A stretch of 64,000 bases of DNA from Planctomycetaceae bacterium (GTDB taxonomy: Bacteria > Planctomycetota > Planctomycetia > Planctomycetales > Planctomycetaceae): NCBI GenBank assembly GCA_020638955.1, contig JACKHO010000001.1, positions 682,001 to 746,000 on the forward strand, written 5' to 3'. Of the stretch, positions 15,885 through 24,753 are shown piece after piece (within the stretch, counting starts at the first letter, position 1; each line of letters begins with the position of its first letter). The notes below the pieces were generated by a model. It did not search any database. It was not told the DNA's origin and worked only from the letters and a program-made list of their open reading frames with translations. A program made the translations under genes and the position numbers.

Positions 15885-17288
15885 ATGACCCACGTGCTGA
15901 TTATTGATGATGAACCCACCATTTGCTGGGCGCTCTCGGAGGCGCTGGCAGATGAGGGCTTTTCCGTTTCGGTGGCTGGCTCGGCGGAAGAGGGATTGTG
16001 GTCGGCGGAGCAGCGGCGGCCGGACATCGTTTTGACGGACGTCAGGTTGCCGGGGGCTGATGGGTTGTCGGTGCTGCGGCACTTTCAGAATGTTGACGCG
16101 GCCCTGCCGGTCATTGTCATGACGGCGTTTGGCAGTCTGGAAATCGCTGTCGAGGCTGTGGCAGCGGGAGCGTTTGACTATCTGGTCAAACCATTCGATT
16201 TGCAGGATGCGGTCACGCTGGTTCAGCAGGCGCAAACTGCTCTGCAACAACGTGGGACTGATACTGCGGAGAATGTGTCAGCTTCACAGGACGAGGCGAG
16301 CTTGCTAGTGGGGGATTCGCCCAACATGCAGGCGGTGTTTCGGAAAATCGCCATGGTGGCCAGTCAGGATGTCCCCGTGCTGGTGACGGGTGAGAGCGGC
16401 ACCGGCAAAGAACTCGTGGCCCAGGCATTGCACCTGTTCAGCGGACGCAAGCAGGGAGCGTTTGTCCCGGTTTGTGTTCCGGCCATGAACGAAGGTCTCA
16501 TCGAAAGTGAATTGTTCGGGCACGCTGGCGGTGCGTTTACGGGAGCAACTCAGGCTCGTCGTGGTTTGCTGCAACAAGCGAGTGGCGGCACGGCATTCCT
16601 CGACGAAATTGGAGATGTCGCCCTCGCGATGCAGGTGAAGCTGCTGCGGGTCCTTGAGGAAAAGAAGGTGACGCCGGTTGGGAGTAATCAGGCGGTGGCG
16701 GCTGATTTTCGACTGGTGGCGGCCACAAACCGTAACCTGGAAGACATGGTGCGTCAGAAATCGTTCCGTGAAGATTTGTACTATCGTCTCAGCACATTTC
16801 GGATCGACTTGCCGCCGCTGCGAGAACGGGGTGATGATGTCATTCTGCTCGCGAAACATTTCCTGAATCGATTTTCGAATGCTACCCGTTACCAGTTCGC
16901 GCCGGAAACACTGGACGAATTGCGAAGCCGCAAGTGGCACGGGAATGTGCGCGAACTCAGAAACGCCGTCGAGCATGCGGCCATTCTCAGTCGCTCCGGC
17001 ACCATACTTCCATCTGCCCTCCCCTCCCCGGTTTTGCCTTCGGGCTCGGCTGCCTCGCCGACAGGCGACCTGGCTGGCGTCGTTAACCAGTGGCTGCAGT
17101 CACGCGAAGGCAAGAACGAACCGGGACTGCTGAATCAGTTCATGGAGACCATTGAGCCCATCCTGTTCCAGCACGCGCTGGAAGTGTCAGGCGGGAACCG
17201 CAGTGAAGCGGCGCAGCTGTTGGGAATTCATCGCCAGACACTGCGTGAAAAGCTCCGGCGGTACGACATGGATCCCAGCGGCGATTAA
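15885..17288 (+). CDS. sigma-54-dependent response regulator (NtrC family)
   Basis: A 467-residue transcription activator with three domains. The receiver (1-120) has the acidic pair D8/D9, phospho-acceptor D52, T80 and K102. The AAA+ ATPase (about 145-375) has Walker A GESGTGKE, the sigma-54 contact loop GAFTGA and an arginine-finger region (NVRELRNAVEHA nearby). The C-terminal Fis-type helix-turn-helix is GGNRSEAAQLLGIHRQTLREKL. On phosphorylation it should drive sigma-54 promoters. No histidine kinase is adjacent, so the sensor is encoded elsewhere and the targets are unknown. It begins 58 bp after the giant repeat protein. Confidence 0.95.
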   Translation: MTHVLIIDDEPTICWALSEALADEGFSVSVAGSAEEGLWSAEQRRPDIVLTDVRLPGADGLSVLRHFQNVDAALPVIVMTAFGSLEIAVEAVAAGAFDYLVKPFDLQDAVTLVQQAQTALQQRGTDTAENVSASQDEASLLVGDSPNMQAVFRKIAMVASQDVPVLVTGESGTGKELVAQALHLFSGRKQGAFVPVCVPAMNEGLIESELFGHAGGAFTGATQARRGLLQQASGGTAFLDEIGDVALAMQVKLLRVLEEKKVTPVGSNQAVAADFRLVAATNRNLEDMVRQKSFREDLYYRLSTFRIDLPPLRERGDDVILLAKHFLNRFSNATRYQFAPETLDELRSRKWHGNVRELRNAVEHAAILSRSGTILPSALPSPVLPSGSAASPTGDLAGVVNQWLQSREGKNEPGLLNQFMETIEPILFQHALEVSGGNRSEAAQLLGIHRQTLREKLRRYDMDPSGD

Positions 17289-17444
17289 CCCAGGCTTCTC
17301 AGCTCATGGTAGGCCGGACCGCAGGTCGCAGGTTTCTGCCGTAACTGCGCAAGCCAATCTCCCGCCTCTTTGGATGTCGTCGCTGCAGTTCACATTTCAC
17401 TCGCGACCGGAGTTCCGGCGTAGACTTGGCTTGCTTGTTACGGC

Positions 17445-18377
17445 CTACTTTTGGGGGCGGCGGTACTGGAAGACTTGCCGGGGCCAGTATTTGTCTTTGA
17501 CTCGCTCCAACAGTGCGACCAGTTCATCGCGTTCGTTCAAGGCGGCAATGAAGTCGGGGCGTTCAGAAAGTACGACTGTTGGCCCCATTAGCGGTGGCGG
17601 TTCAATCTCGGGAAGCGGGAACTGCTGCTGGTCAATTGTCAGCGGCTGTCCTTGGTGTGTGCGTGTGAGAGCATCGCCCGTGAGATGAATTCGAGGGAAG
17701 TGCGGCAAGGCGACTGTCGGTGGCGCGGCGATTTGGAGCAGGTCGTCCTTGGTTTGCTCTTCGATGGTCAACGAGTGTTCAACGGAGAACGGTCCAATCG
17801 CTGTGCGCTCAAGTTCCGTCATCACCGCACCGGTTCCGAGCGATTGAGCAATGTCACGGCCGATTGACCTGATATACGTGCCGCTGCCACATTCAATTTC
17901 GAGCGAGAATGTTTCGTCGTTGACGTTCAACACTTCGATGGAATGCACATGCACGTTCCGTGGCGCGAGGCTGATTTCTTCACCGCTGCGCACGCGATTG
18001 TAAGCCCGGCGACCATCGACCCAGACGGCGGAATACTGTGGTGGGACTTGAGCAATTTCACCCACGAACTGCGGCAGCACCGATTTGATCAACGCTGCAT
18101 CGAGTGCGGGGGCATTATCGACGGGACGCAATTCCGTTTCCGTGTCGTCGCTGTCGCTGGTGACTCCGTGCAGAAACTTCGCCCGGTAGGTTTTGGGGAG
18201 TTCGTGAATGTACGGAACCAGGCGCGTTGATTTCCCGAGGCAAATCAGCAGGACACCCGTGGCAATGGGGTCCAACGTTCCGGCGTGACCGCACTTCTCG
18301 GGACGCATGAGACGCTCCACGGCGTTCACGGCATCGCGGGAGGTTACCCCTTGCGGTTTGTTGACGTTGAGAATCAT
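17445..18377 (-). CDS. truB: tRNA pseudouridine-55 synthase
   Basis: It converts U55 in the T loop of tRNAs to pseudouridine. The chosen start (ATG 18377) gives MILNVNKPQGVTSRDAVN, which matches the family N-terminus, and 310 residues, the normal length. The catalytic aspartate is D36 in GHAGTLDPIATGVL. YRAKFLHGVTSDSDDTE and CGSGTYIRSIGRDIAQSLG are further family motifs. A longer reading to 18425 would overlap the upstream FGE gene and lacks support. It lies 14 bp downstream of the FGE gene on the same strand, so the two are probably co-transcribed although functionally unrelated. Confidence 0.95.
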   Translation of the reverse strand: MILNVNKPQGVTSRDAVNAVERLMRPEKCGHAGTLDPIATGVLLICLGKSTRLVPYIHELPKTYRAKFLHGVTSDSDDTETELRPVDNAPALDAALIKSVLPQFVGEIAQVPPQYSAVWVDGRRAYNRVRSGEEISLAPRNVHVHSIEVLNVNDETFSLEIECGSGTYIRSIGRDIAQSLGTGAVMTELERTAIGPFSVEHSLTIEEQTKDDLLQIAAPPTVALPHFPRIHLTGDALTRTHQGQPLTIDQQQFPLPEIEPPPLMGPTVVLSERPDFIAALNERDELVALLERVKDKYWPRQVFQYRRPQK

Positions 18378-18391
18378 CGGCCCAAAGCGGT

Positions 18392-19591
18392 TTACTGTGC
18401 GGAGGCGAGTTTTGACTTGCGCCACTCTTCAATGCGGGCCTGTGCTTCGTGGAAGCGGTCGAGACCGTTCTGATCGACCACACAACGAAAACCGTTGTGG
18501 AAGCTGCTGGACATGATTTCGCCCCGCATGCGGGCACCGCAGCGGTAGCCAGTGCAACTGTTGGTGTTGCACATGAACGAACCACCACGCTGGGACCGCT
18601 TGATAATATCCGGCTCCTGCGGATCAAAACTGTCGCCAGGACCTGTGGGATTATGCAGCGGGGCAACCTGATAGTAATCCTGTCGATAATAATCGGCACA
18701 CCATTCCCAGACGTTCCCCGCCATGTCGTACAGGCCAAGCTCGTTGGGGGGGAATGACTTCACGGGAGAGGAGGTGAGGAATCCGTCCTCGACGCGGCGG
18801 TCGATGGGGAATTCGCCCTGCCAGAAATTGGCGAGGTACTTTCCGTCGGGCGTCAGTTCGTTCCCCCATGGGTAGCGGACATCTTGGCCGCCATTGCGTG
18901 CCGCGTATTCAAATTCGGCTTCGGTGGGGAGCCGCTTGCCCGCCCACTCGCAGTAGGCCACGGCGTCATCCCAATTCACATGCACGACGGGATGATCCAT
19001 TTTCTCAGAGATGTCCGAGCCCGGTCCCTCAGGATGCCGCCAGTTGGCGCCATCGACGACTTCCCACACCTGATATTCCCAGTTCGGAACGCCAGTGACG
19101 AGATTCTCGCGATCAAAATTCCGGTTGAAGCAAATCGATCCGGCGTTCAGTTTCTCTTCCGGAATGAGGCTGGCATCCACCCCGCTACGGGCGAAATCTT
19201 CTCGCGTCGGCTTCTTTTCCGCGAAGGTCACGTAACCGGTCATTTCTACGAACTCAGCGAATTCGCGATTCGTAATGGTCGTTTCTTCCATCCAGAAATC
19301 GTCGAGAATGACGCGGTGTGCCGGGTACTCGTCGGGCTTAATGCGGTGCTTGTTTTCCGATTCGGAAATGGGAAGGTCATTCGTGCCCATGACGAATTCA
19401 CCACCCGGCACAAACACCATACCTGGGAGTGCTTCATTCGCGTTTGCGGCCTGTTCTGATGAACCGTCGGTGTTTCCGGCTTCTGGGTTGTTGGCTGGAA
19501 CCGTACGAGAACCGGCTGGCATGAGCACAGCGGCGAGGAGTAACAAACAGACGACGAGAGCCACGCCCCCAATCAGAATCAGTCGGTTCAT
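18392..19591 (-). CDS. formylglycine-generating enzyme (SUMF1/FGE family)
   Basis: The 399-residue protein has an N-terminal signal/anchor helix (ILIGGVALVVCLLLLAAVLMP), so it acts at or outside the membrane. The FGE-sulfatase domain runs from about residue 57 (MVFVPGGEFVMGTNDLPIS) to 380. It contains HPVVHVNWDDAVAYCEWAGKRLPTEAEFEYAARGG-type core sequence and GLYDMAGNVWEWC. Most informative is RGGSFMCNTNSCTGYRCGARM: the C-x4-C pair in this position is the active-site pair of genuine FGEs, which convert a sulfatase CxPxR cysteine into formylglycine. A CSPSR sulfatase lies at 42884-44323. Many family members lack these cysteines, so their presence argues for real FGE activity. Confidence 0.92.
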   Translation of the reverse strand: MNRLILIGGVALVVCLLLLAAVLMPAGSRTVPANNPEAGNTDGSSEQAANANEALPGMVFVPGGEFVMGTNDLPISESENKHRIKPDEYPAHRVILDDFWMEETTITNREFAEFVEMTGYVTFAEKKPTREDFARSGVDASLIPEEKLNAGSICFNRNFDRENLVTGVPNWEYQVWEVVDGANWRHPEGPGSDISEKMDHPVVHVNWDDAVAYCEWAGKRLPTEAEFEYAARNGGQDVRYPWGNELTPDGKYLANFWQGEFPIDRRVEDGFLTSSPVKSFPPNELGLYDMAGNVWEWCADYYRQDYYQVAPLHNPTGPGDSFDPQEPDIIKRSQRGGSFMCNTNSCTGYRCGARMRGEIMSSSFHNGFRCVVDQNGLDRFHEAQARIEEWRKSKLASAQ

Positions 19592-19743
19592 TTGGCTGCT
19601 GGATAATCGTTGATGAAATTCAATGCGAAGAACTGAATTCTATGCCCCCAGACGACCAGCGTCCATTGGCGGGAGAGACTTGGTGAGGCATGCAGGCCGA
19701 GACAAGCCGGTCGGGCGTATCATGTCGATACGTTCAGGCAGCG

Positions 19744-20358
19744 TTATTCAGAATACCGAGACTGCCATATCGCGAGCAGTTTCTCGTAATCGGCGGGCGT
19801 ATTCATATTCTGCAGCGACTCAAGCTGGGGGTCCACCTGTCGCAATTCATCTGTCGTAACATCAACTGTGGAAACATCTTCTCGCAGGAACACGGGACGC
19901 ATTCGGTCCGATTCGATGAGTTCCCACGCACGTTTTCCGAGCCGAGTCCGATACACCGCGGCAAGAGGATGCAAATACCGCTCTTCGCGGGCCATGACGA
20001 TGTCATGGTCTCCCAGCCGACTCGCGAGATACCGGATGAAATCTGGCCGGAGCAGCGGGACGTCACATCCCGTAACGTAAGCCACTTCCGTAACTTGCTC
20101 CAAATGTGAAAGGCCGAGAGCAATGCCGGCTAGGGGGCCAAGTCCTTCTCGGGGATCACGCAGAATCTCGACATCCGGCGGCAATTCGGGAAGTGACTGA
20201 TCGGGGGCGGCGACAACTACGAGGGGAGAGACAACGGCTCGAACCGCATCGACCACAAGCTGGAGTGAAGTCCTCTCGCCAAACGGCAGCAACGCCTTCG
20301 GGCTTTGCATGCGACTCGACCGTCCGCCGCACAATACGACTCCTCCAATGTCTGGCAA
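19744..20358 (-). CDS. mobA: molybdenum cofactor guanylyltransferase-like
   Basis: This nucleotidyltransferase would attach GMP to molybdopterin. GGVVLCGGRSSRMQSPKALLPFG is the nucleotide-binding signature (LCGG-x-S-x-R-M-x-x-x-K), followed by PLAGIALGL, VTGCDVPLLRPDFIRYL and HPLAAVYR, all in family order. The start is uncertain. A TTG at 20358 with an AGGAAAA ribosome-binding-like stretch upstream gives 204 residues, close to the usual size. Longer readings (to 20445 or 20532) add residues unlike the family, and the longest would overlap the divergent kinase gene. No other molybdenum cofactor genes are in the window. Confidence 0.85.
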   Translation of the reverse strand: MPDIGGVVLCGGRSSRMQSPKALLPFGERTSLQLVVDAVRAVVSPLVVVAAPDQSLPELPPDVEILRDPREGLGPLAGIALGLSHLEQVTEVAYVTGCDVPLLRPDFIRYLASRLGDHDIVMAREERYLHPLAAVYRTRLGKRAWELIESDRMRPVFLREDVSTVDVTTDELRQVDPQLESLQNMNTPADYEKLLAIWQSRYSE

Positions 20359-20523
20359 TTTGGGTTTTCCTGTGGATTTTTGTTGAAAAATGATGAAAAT
20401 TCTCGTGAAGAGTTTGGTAACAGCCGCATTATCCAATGCTAGCATTGAGTAAGACAACCGAAACCACTGAGGGGAATTCGATTTCCTTCGGACTGTTCGC
20501 AGCCTATTGAATTCGCAGGAAGC

Positions 20524-21729
20524 ATGACACAAGCGCTGAAGAAATCATTCTGGGAGATGTTGACGCGGGCTCGCGTTCTGCGTCCGGAGCGACTTCAGCA
20601 GGTTCAAGAGTCCTTTGGCAATCTTGAGGGCTTGGCTGCTGCGAGGCAGGTCGTGGCGTCGGGCGCCCTGACGAAGTTTCAGGCAGAAGAAATCATCAAT
20701 GGCCGCTGGCGGAAGCTGCGCGTGGGTGATTTCATTCTTCGAGACATCCTTGGCTTCGGCGGCATGGGGACCGCTTACGTCGCCATCGATGAGAAAACGC
20801 GACAAACTGTGGCCATAAAATTGCTGGGCGAACAGCACAAACACGAAGCTGGAATGAGAGCGCGTTTCCAACTGGAAGGTCGCGCCGGAATGGAATTGTC
20901 GCATCCCAACGTGGTGCGCACACTCGAACTCGGCACCATTACCGAACTCTACGGCGAAACCGATTTCATGGTCATGGAATTGTTCCCCGGCGTCACGCTG
21001 CTGGAGGGAATTCAGTTCAGTTCCGGACCACTGAAACTCGACGCCGCGTGCGATGTCATTGCTCAGGCAGCGTCAGGGCTCAATTACCTGCACAAGTTGG
21101 GTATGGTGCACCGCGACGTCAAACCGGACAACATTCTCATCAACTCAGATGGTGAAGTGAAACTGCTCGATTTCGGGCTGACACTCGCTGATAAGTCGAG
21201 CCAGGATGATGAGTTCTCACTCGCCATGATTTTCGGGCACGATTGTCTCGGCACCGCCGACTTCATTCCGCCTGAACAGGCCGCCGACAGTTTCAAAGTT
21301 GATGCCCGCGCCGACGTTTACAGTTTGGGATGCTCGTTGTTTGTGGCGCTGACAGCACGCAGGCCGTTCCCCAAAGAGAACCGACTGGCCACGGTGCGGG
21401 CTCATGCGACCGACCCACGTCCACCTGTGAGCGACTTTAATCCTGAAGTGCCGGCAGTTGTGTGTGACTACGTTCAGAAAATGATGTCCATCAATCCGGC
21501 CGATCGGCCGAAAGATATGGGCGAAGTCATTCGATTTCTGGTGCCTTTCGCCCGCCGCCGTCGCTGGGCGTTCGACTTCCGCGATGTGCTCGCCACGCGT
21601 CGCAAACGCGAACGCGACAAAGCCAGAAAAAGCCGCGTTCAGCAGAACCAGCCTCCGCAAAGCATGCGTCCCACCGACGTCGTCTCCCGCGCCGAGACCG
21701 ATTCGCCGGAAGGCCCGAAGCAGCCGTAA
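20524..21729 (+). CDS. cytosolic Ser/Thr protein kinase (Hanks type)
   Basis: The 401-residue kinase has no transmembrane helix. An N-terminal segment of about 65 residues (LQQVQESFGNLEGLAAARQVV, GALTKFQAEEIINGRW) precedes the catalytic domain and is of the kind often seen on planctomycete kinases. Catalytic motifs are complete: glycine loop GFGGMG (77-82), K99 in VAIKLL, E118, HRDVKPDN (196-203, D198), DFG (216-218) and PPEQ (249-252) in place of APE. The C-terminal tail is rich in Arg, Lys, Gln and Pro and looks disordered. Substrates are unknown. It is divergent from mobA. Confidence 0.93.
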   Translation: MTQALKKSFWEMLTRARVLRPERLQQVQESFGNLEGLAAARQVVASGALTKFQAEEIINGRWRKLRVGDFILRDILGFGGMGTAYVAIDEKTRQTVAIKLLGEQHKHEAGMRARFQLEGRAGMELSHPNVVRTLELGTITELYGETDFMVMELFPGVTLLEGIQFSSGPLKLDAACDVIAQAASGLNYLHKLGMVHRDVKPDNILINSDGEVKLLDFGLTLADKSSQDDEFSLAMIFGHDCLGTADFIPPEQAADSFKVDARADVYSLGCSLFVALTARRPFPKENRLATVRAHATDPRPPVSDFNPEVPAVVCDYVQKMMSINPADRPKDMGEVIRFLVPFARRRRWAFDFRDVLATRRKRERDKARKSRVQQNQPPQSMRPTDVVSRAETDSPEGPKQP

Positions 21730-21752
21730 CGTTGAAGTTGGTTCGGTTGAAT

Positions 21753-21846
21753 CGGAGCGGGAGGGCGAAGCTTCTGCTGAGCCGCATCTTTTGTTGCAGG
21801 CTACGTTTGAGTTTCGGCTTGGCAGGAGCCGCGCCCTCCCATTCCG
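21753..21846. repeat. 94-bp inverted-repeat element
   Basis: Two 32-base arms (21753-21784 and 21815-21846) are complementary at 25 of 32 positions; the core GGGAGGGCG pairs with CGCCCTCCC. A further single arm (GGCTCAAGAGG, AGCCTCGCCCTCC) lies at 21920-21943. The element fills the gap between the kinase and radical SAM genes. Confidence 0.75.
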
Positions 21847-21919
21847 ATGTTATATTGGGTATTCTTACCAGAGTGAGACACAAGAAGGTTCGGCCTTCAG
21901 CATTTGAGACGAGGCATCT

Positions 21920-21943
21920 GGCTCAAGAGGAGCCTCGCCCTCC
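21920..21943. repeat. extra single arm of the GGAGGGCG repeat
   Basis: This 24-base unit matches the right arm of the element at 21753-21846 (AGGAGCC, CGCCCTCC) and ends 18 bp before the next start codon, so it may sit in the untranslated leader of the radical SAM gene. Confidence 0.6.
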
Positions 21944-21961
21944 AATTTTGAGTGGACTGTT

Positions 21962-23272
21962 ATGTACCTGCGCATGGCCAAGCGGCTGCTGTTTGAGACA
22001 GACAAGTGGGCGCTGTGGAAACTGTTCTGGAACATGGGTGTGAAAGGTTCGCTCTCCGTTCAGCGGTTCAAAAGCAAGCTGAAGCGCGGCGAGGTGTTTC
22101 CGCCGTTTCTGTACATTTCCATTATCAACTCGTGCAATCTGCGTTGTCAGGGATGCTGGGTCGACGTCGCTGCCAAACAGCAGGTCATCGACATCGATGC
22201 CATGGACAAGCTCATTAACGAAGCGAAGGCCAACGGCAACGTTTTCTTCGGAATTGTCGGCGGCGAGCCGTTCATGCATCCGCAAATCCTGGAAATCTTC
22301 AAGCGTCATCCAGACTGTTACTTCCAAGTCTTCACGAACGGCCATTTCATTACGGATGAAGTCGCCAAACAATTGCGCCGGTTCGGAAACGTCACGCCGC
22401 TCATTAGTGTGGAAGGAACCGAAATTGTCAGCGACGAACGCCGCGGCCGACCGGGCGTGTTGTCGAAGACCATGGAAGGCATTCAGAACTGCCTGAACAA
22501 CAAAGTCTTCACCGGCGTCTGCACGAGTGTCTGCAAGACGAATATCGATGACCTTGTCACCGAAAAGTGGGTTGATCGGCTCATTGAAATGGGCGTGTTT
22601 TACACCTGGTTCCACGTCTACCGACCCATGGGACCGGACTCCAATCCAGAGTTGTGTCTGACCCGGGAAGATCAACGCCGCATCCGTCAGTTCGTCGTCG
22701 ACATGCGCGTGAAGAAGCCGATTGTGTTCGTCGACGCCTATTACGACCACGCTGGTCAGGCACTTTGTCCGGCGGCTACGGGGATTACACATCACATCAG
22801 CCCTTGGGGAGGAATTGAGCCCTGCCCCATCGTCCAGTTCAACTCAGACAACATCCACGCAGAAGGGAAAACCCTCAAAGAGAAGCTGGATTCCCCCTTC
22901 CTGAAGGAATTCCGCGAACTTGCCCGAGATACCACCCGCGGCTGCATTGTGCTGGAACGTCCTGACCTGCTGGAAGAACTCATCGAAAAACATGGTGCAA
23001 CCGACGGCACCGCTCGGCAAACAGCCAAGGCAGAACTCCACGCCATGGAAGTGCGCCCCTCGCAATACAGTGAGGAAGACGCCATCCCGGAAAAGAGCTG
23101 GGCCTATTGGCTCGCCAAACGAATGTTCTTCAACGACTTCAATGCCTACGCCGGCCGAGATCATTCCCAAAACTCCGCCCCCGCCGTGCTCTCACGCCGT
23201 GTGAACGTTGGTGATGCAAAAAAAACGGTCACTGTGCCGCTCGAAATGTCGGTGAACGAGTCCGATTCGTGA
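21962..23272 (+). CDS. radical SAM protein with SPASM-like C-terminal cysteines
   Basis: The 436-residue enzyme has the radical SAM cluster motif C58-x3-C62-x2-C65 (NSCNLRCQGCW) and the GGEPFMHP motif that binds the SAM amino group. The later TNGHF and LISVEGT strands are also typical. Downstream, CPAATGITHHISPWGGIEPCPIVQF and a further cysteine (TTRGCIVLE) resemble an auxiliary-cluster region of SPASM/twitch type. The C-terminal 90 residues are unassigned. Such proteins modify peptides, proteins or lipids; no precursor peptide is visible nearby and the reaction is unknown. The next genes are glycan-type genes separated by a 203-bp gap with palindromes. Confidence 0.88.
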   Translation: MYLRMAKRLLFETDKWALWKLFWNMGVKGSLSVQRFKSKLKRGEVFPPFLYISIINSCNLRCQGCWVDVAAKQQVIDIDAMDKLINEAKANGNVFFGIVGGEPFMHPQILEIFKRHPDCYFQVFTNGHFITDEVAKQLRRFGNVTPLISVEGTEIVSDERRGRPGVLSKTMEGIQNCLNNKVFTGVCTSVCKTNIDDLVTEKWVDRLIEMGVFYTWFHVYRPMGPDSNPELCLTREDQRRIRQFVVDMRVKKPIVFVDAYYDHAGQALCPAATGITHHISPWGGIEPCPIVQFNSDNIHAEGKTLKEKLDSPFLKEFRELARDTTRGCIVLERPDLLEELIEKHGATDGTARQTAKAELHAMEVRPSQYSEEDAIPEKSWAYWLAKRMFFNDFNAYAGRDHSQNSAPAVLSRRVNVGDAKKTVTVPLEMSVNESDS

Positions 23273-23370
23273 CTGATGGGAGGATCGTTGCCCCCAGCTT
23301 CGTCTTGACCCAATCTTCTGAACGGGCCTAGACTTCGGTATGCGCGGGAGGATTCTGCGCAGCACTGCAG

Positions 23371-23434
23371 GGCCGGTGTCACCGGCCTGATTCAATATGG
23401 CACGCAATGTTTTGGAAGGCCGGTGCCACCGGCC
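23371..23434. repeat. pair of 17-bp GGCCGGTG palindromes
   Basis: GGCCGGTG-N-CACCGGCC occurs at 23371-23387 (centre T) and at 23418-23434 (centre C), 47 bp apart. Each is a perfect palindrome apart from the central base. They lie between the radical SAM gene and the glycosyltransferase gene. Confidence 0.8.
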
Positions 23435-23475
23435 CTACGGTCCGTGCGTTCACTTTCGCCTAACATTTCGAAGAC

Positions 23476-24741
23476 ATGGACGTCTGGTTCTTACATTCCG
23501 GGGAAACCGTCCCCACCGACGGCGATGTGCGTTTGTTCCGCTACGGGCAAATGTGCCAAATGCTGGCTGCAGATGGTCACACGGCACGGCACTGGGCTTC
23601 GGGATTCAATCATTTCACCAAGCAGTTTCGGTGTCAGCAGTCCGAGACGCATGAGGTCGAACCGGGCTATTTCGTGGAATTGATGGCCACGACGGGTTAT
23701 CGGCAGCACGTGAGTTTTCAGCGGATCTGGTCGCATCAGGGGGTGGCGGCTGAATTTCGAAAGCATGCCCGTCAGCGTCCCCGACCAGACATTATTGTGG
23801 CGTCACTGCCGACGCTTGAGAATTGCGAAGCCGCCCTCGAATACGGTCGAGAGTACGGTGTTCCCGTTGTGGTCGACGTGCGGGACCTGTGGCCCGACGC
23901 ATTTCTGACGCCCGTCCCCAGTTTTCTGCGTCCATTGGTAAAGCCGTTGCTGTTCACTTTCGAGCGGCAGGCCCAGCGAATTTGTCGGGAGGCAACCGCT
24001 CTGGTTGGAGTGTCGGAAGAGTACCTCGAATGGGGTTTGCAGAAGGCCGGACGCAGCCGCAGGGATGGTGATTGTGTCATCCACCATGCGTTTGAACGCC
24101 CTCAACTCACGGCGGAGACCGAGGCCACGCTCGCGACGAAATGGGAGCCGATGGGAATCACTGCAGAACGCGGGTTGCGAGTCTGCTATTTCGGAACACT
24201 CGGACGCAGTGCAGGCATTGGCGTTCTGGCTCAAACGGCCCGGTTACTTGCGGAGCGGGGACGTAAGGATATTGAGTTCGTTATTTGCGGCGGCGGCCCG
24301 CGGGAGCAGGAATTGAAATCGGCGGTCGACGGACTGCCCAATGTCCGGCTTCCCGGTTGGGTGAAGTCCGATGAAGTCGCCTGGATCATGTCCCGCAGCG
24401 ACATTGGTTTCGCCGCCTATGAGGCAAACGTCTTTCAAAGTCTCCCCAACAAGCCCATCGAATATCTCGGTGGTGGTCTGCCGGTACTGACAACCCTCCC
24501 CGGTGAACTGGCGGAGTTGCTGCACAAATCGGACTGTGGTGCGTCATTCAATGTGAGCGATTGCGTTGGTATGGCCAACTGGCTCGAAATGTGTGCCGAC
24601 CGTCCGCAACGACGCAACGAAATGGCCGCGAATGCAAGCCGGCTGTATCAGGAGCAGTTCGCTACCTCAAAAGTGTATCGAGAGTTTATTGACTATCTGC
24701 TCGACGTCTCGGCACCCACGGCAATTATGAGGGCTGCCTGA
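23476..24741 (+). CDS. glycosyltransferase family 4 protein
   Basis: The 421-residue protein is a GT-B fold glycosyltransferase. The N-terminal half holds FLHSGETVPTDGDVRLFRYGQM and the acceptor-side Rossmann elements, and VVVDVRDLWPDAF is typical of WbuB-like transferases of surface polysaccharides. The C-terminal half has LRVCYFGTLGRSAGIGVLAQTARLL, FVICGGGPREQELK and the nucleotide-sugar part FQSLPNKPIEYLGGGLPVLTT. It has no signal peptide and probably works on the cytoplasmic face. The next gene, 12 bp downstream, is a sugar-phosphate transferase that starts lipid-linked glycans, so both probably build one surface glycan. Confidence 0.92.
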   Translation: MDVWFLHSGETVPTDGDVRLFRYGQMCQMLAADGHTARHWASGFNHFTKQFRCQQSETHEVEPGYFVELMATTGYRQHVSFQRIWSHQGVAAEFRKHARQRPRPDIIVASLPTLENCEAALEYGREYGVPVVVDVRDLWPDAFLTPVPSFLRPLVKPLLFTFERQAQRICREATALVGVSEEYLEWGLQKAGRSRRDGDCVIHHAFERPQLTAETEATLATKWEPMGITAERGLRVCYFGTLGRSAGIGVLAQTARLLAERGRKDIEFVICGGGPREQELKSAVDGLPNVRLPGWVKSDEVAWIMSRSDIGFAAYEANVFQSLPNKPIEYLGGGLPVLTTLPGELAELLHKSDCGASFNVSDCVGMANWLEMCADRPQRRNEMAANASRLYQEQFATSKVYREFIDYLLDVSAPTAIMRAA

Positions 24742-24753
24742 CCTTTCGATATC

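Noticed and set aside
21584..22043. Open frames across the kinase end and the GGAGGGCG inverted repeat
   Set aside because: They are frame shadows of the kinase and of the repeat arms.
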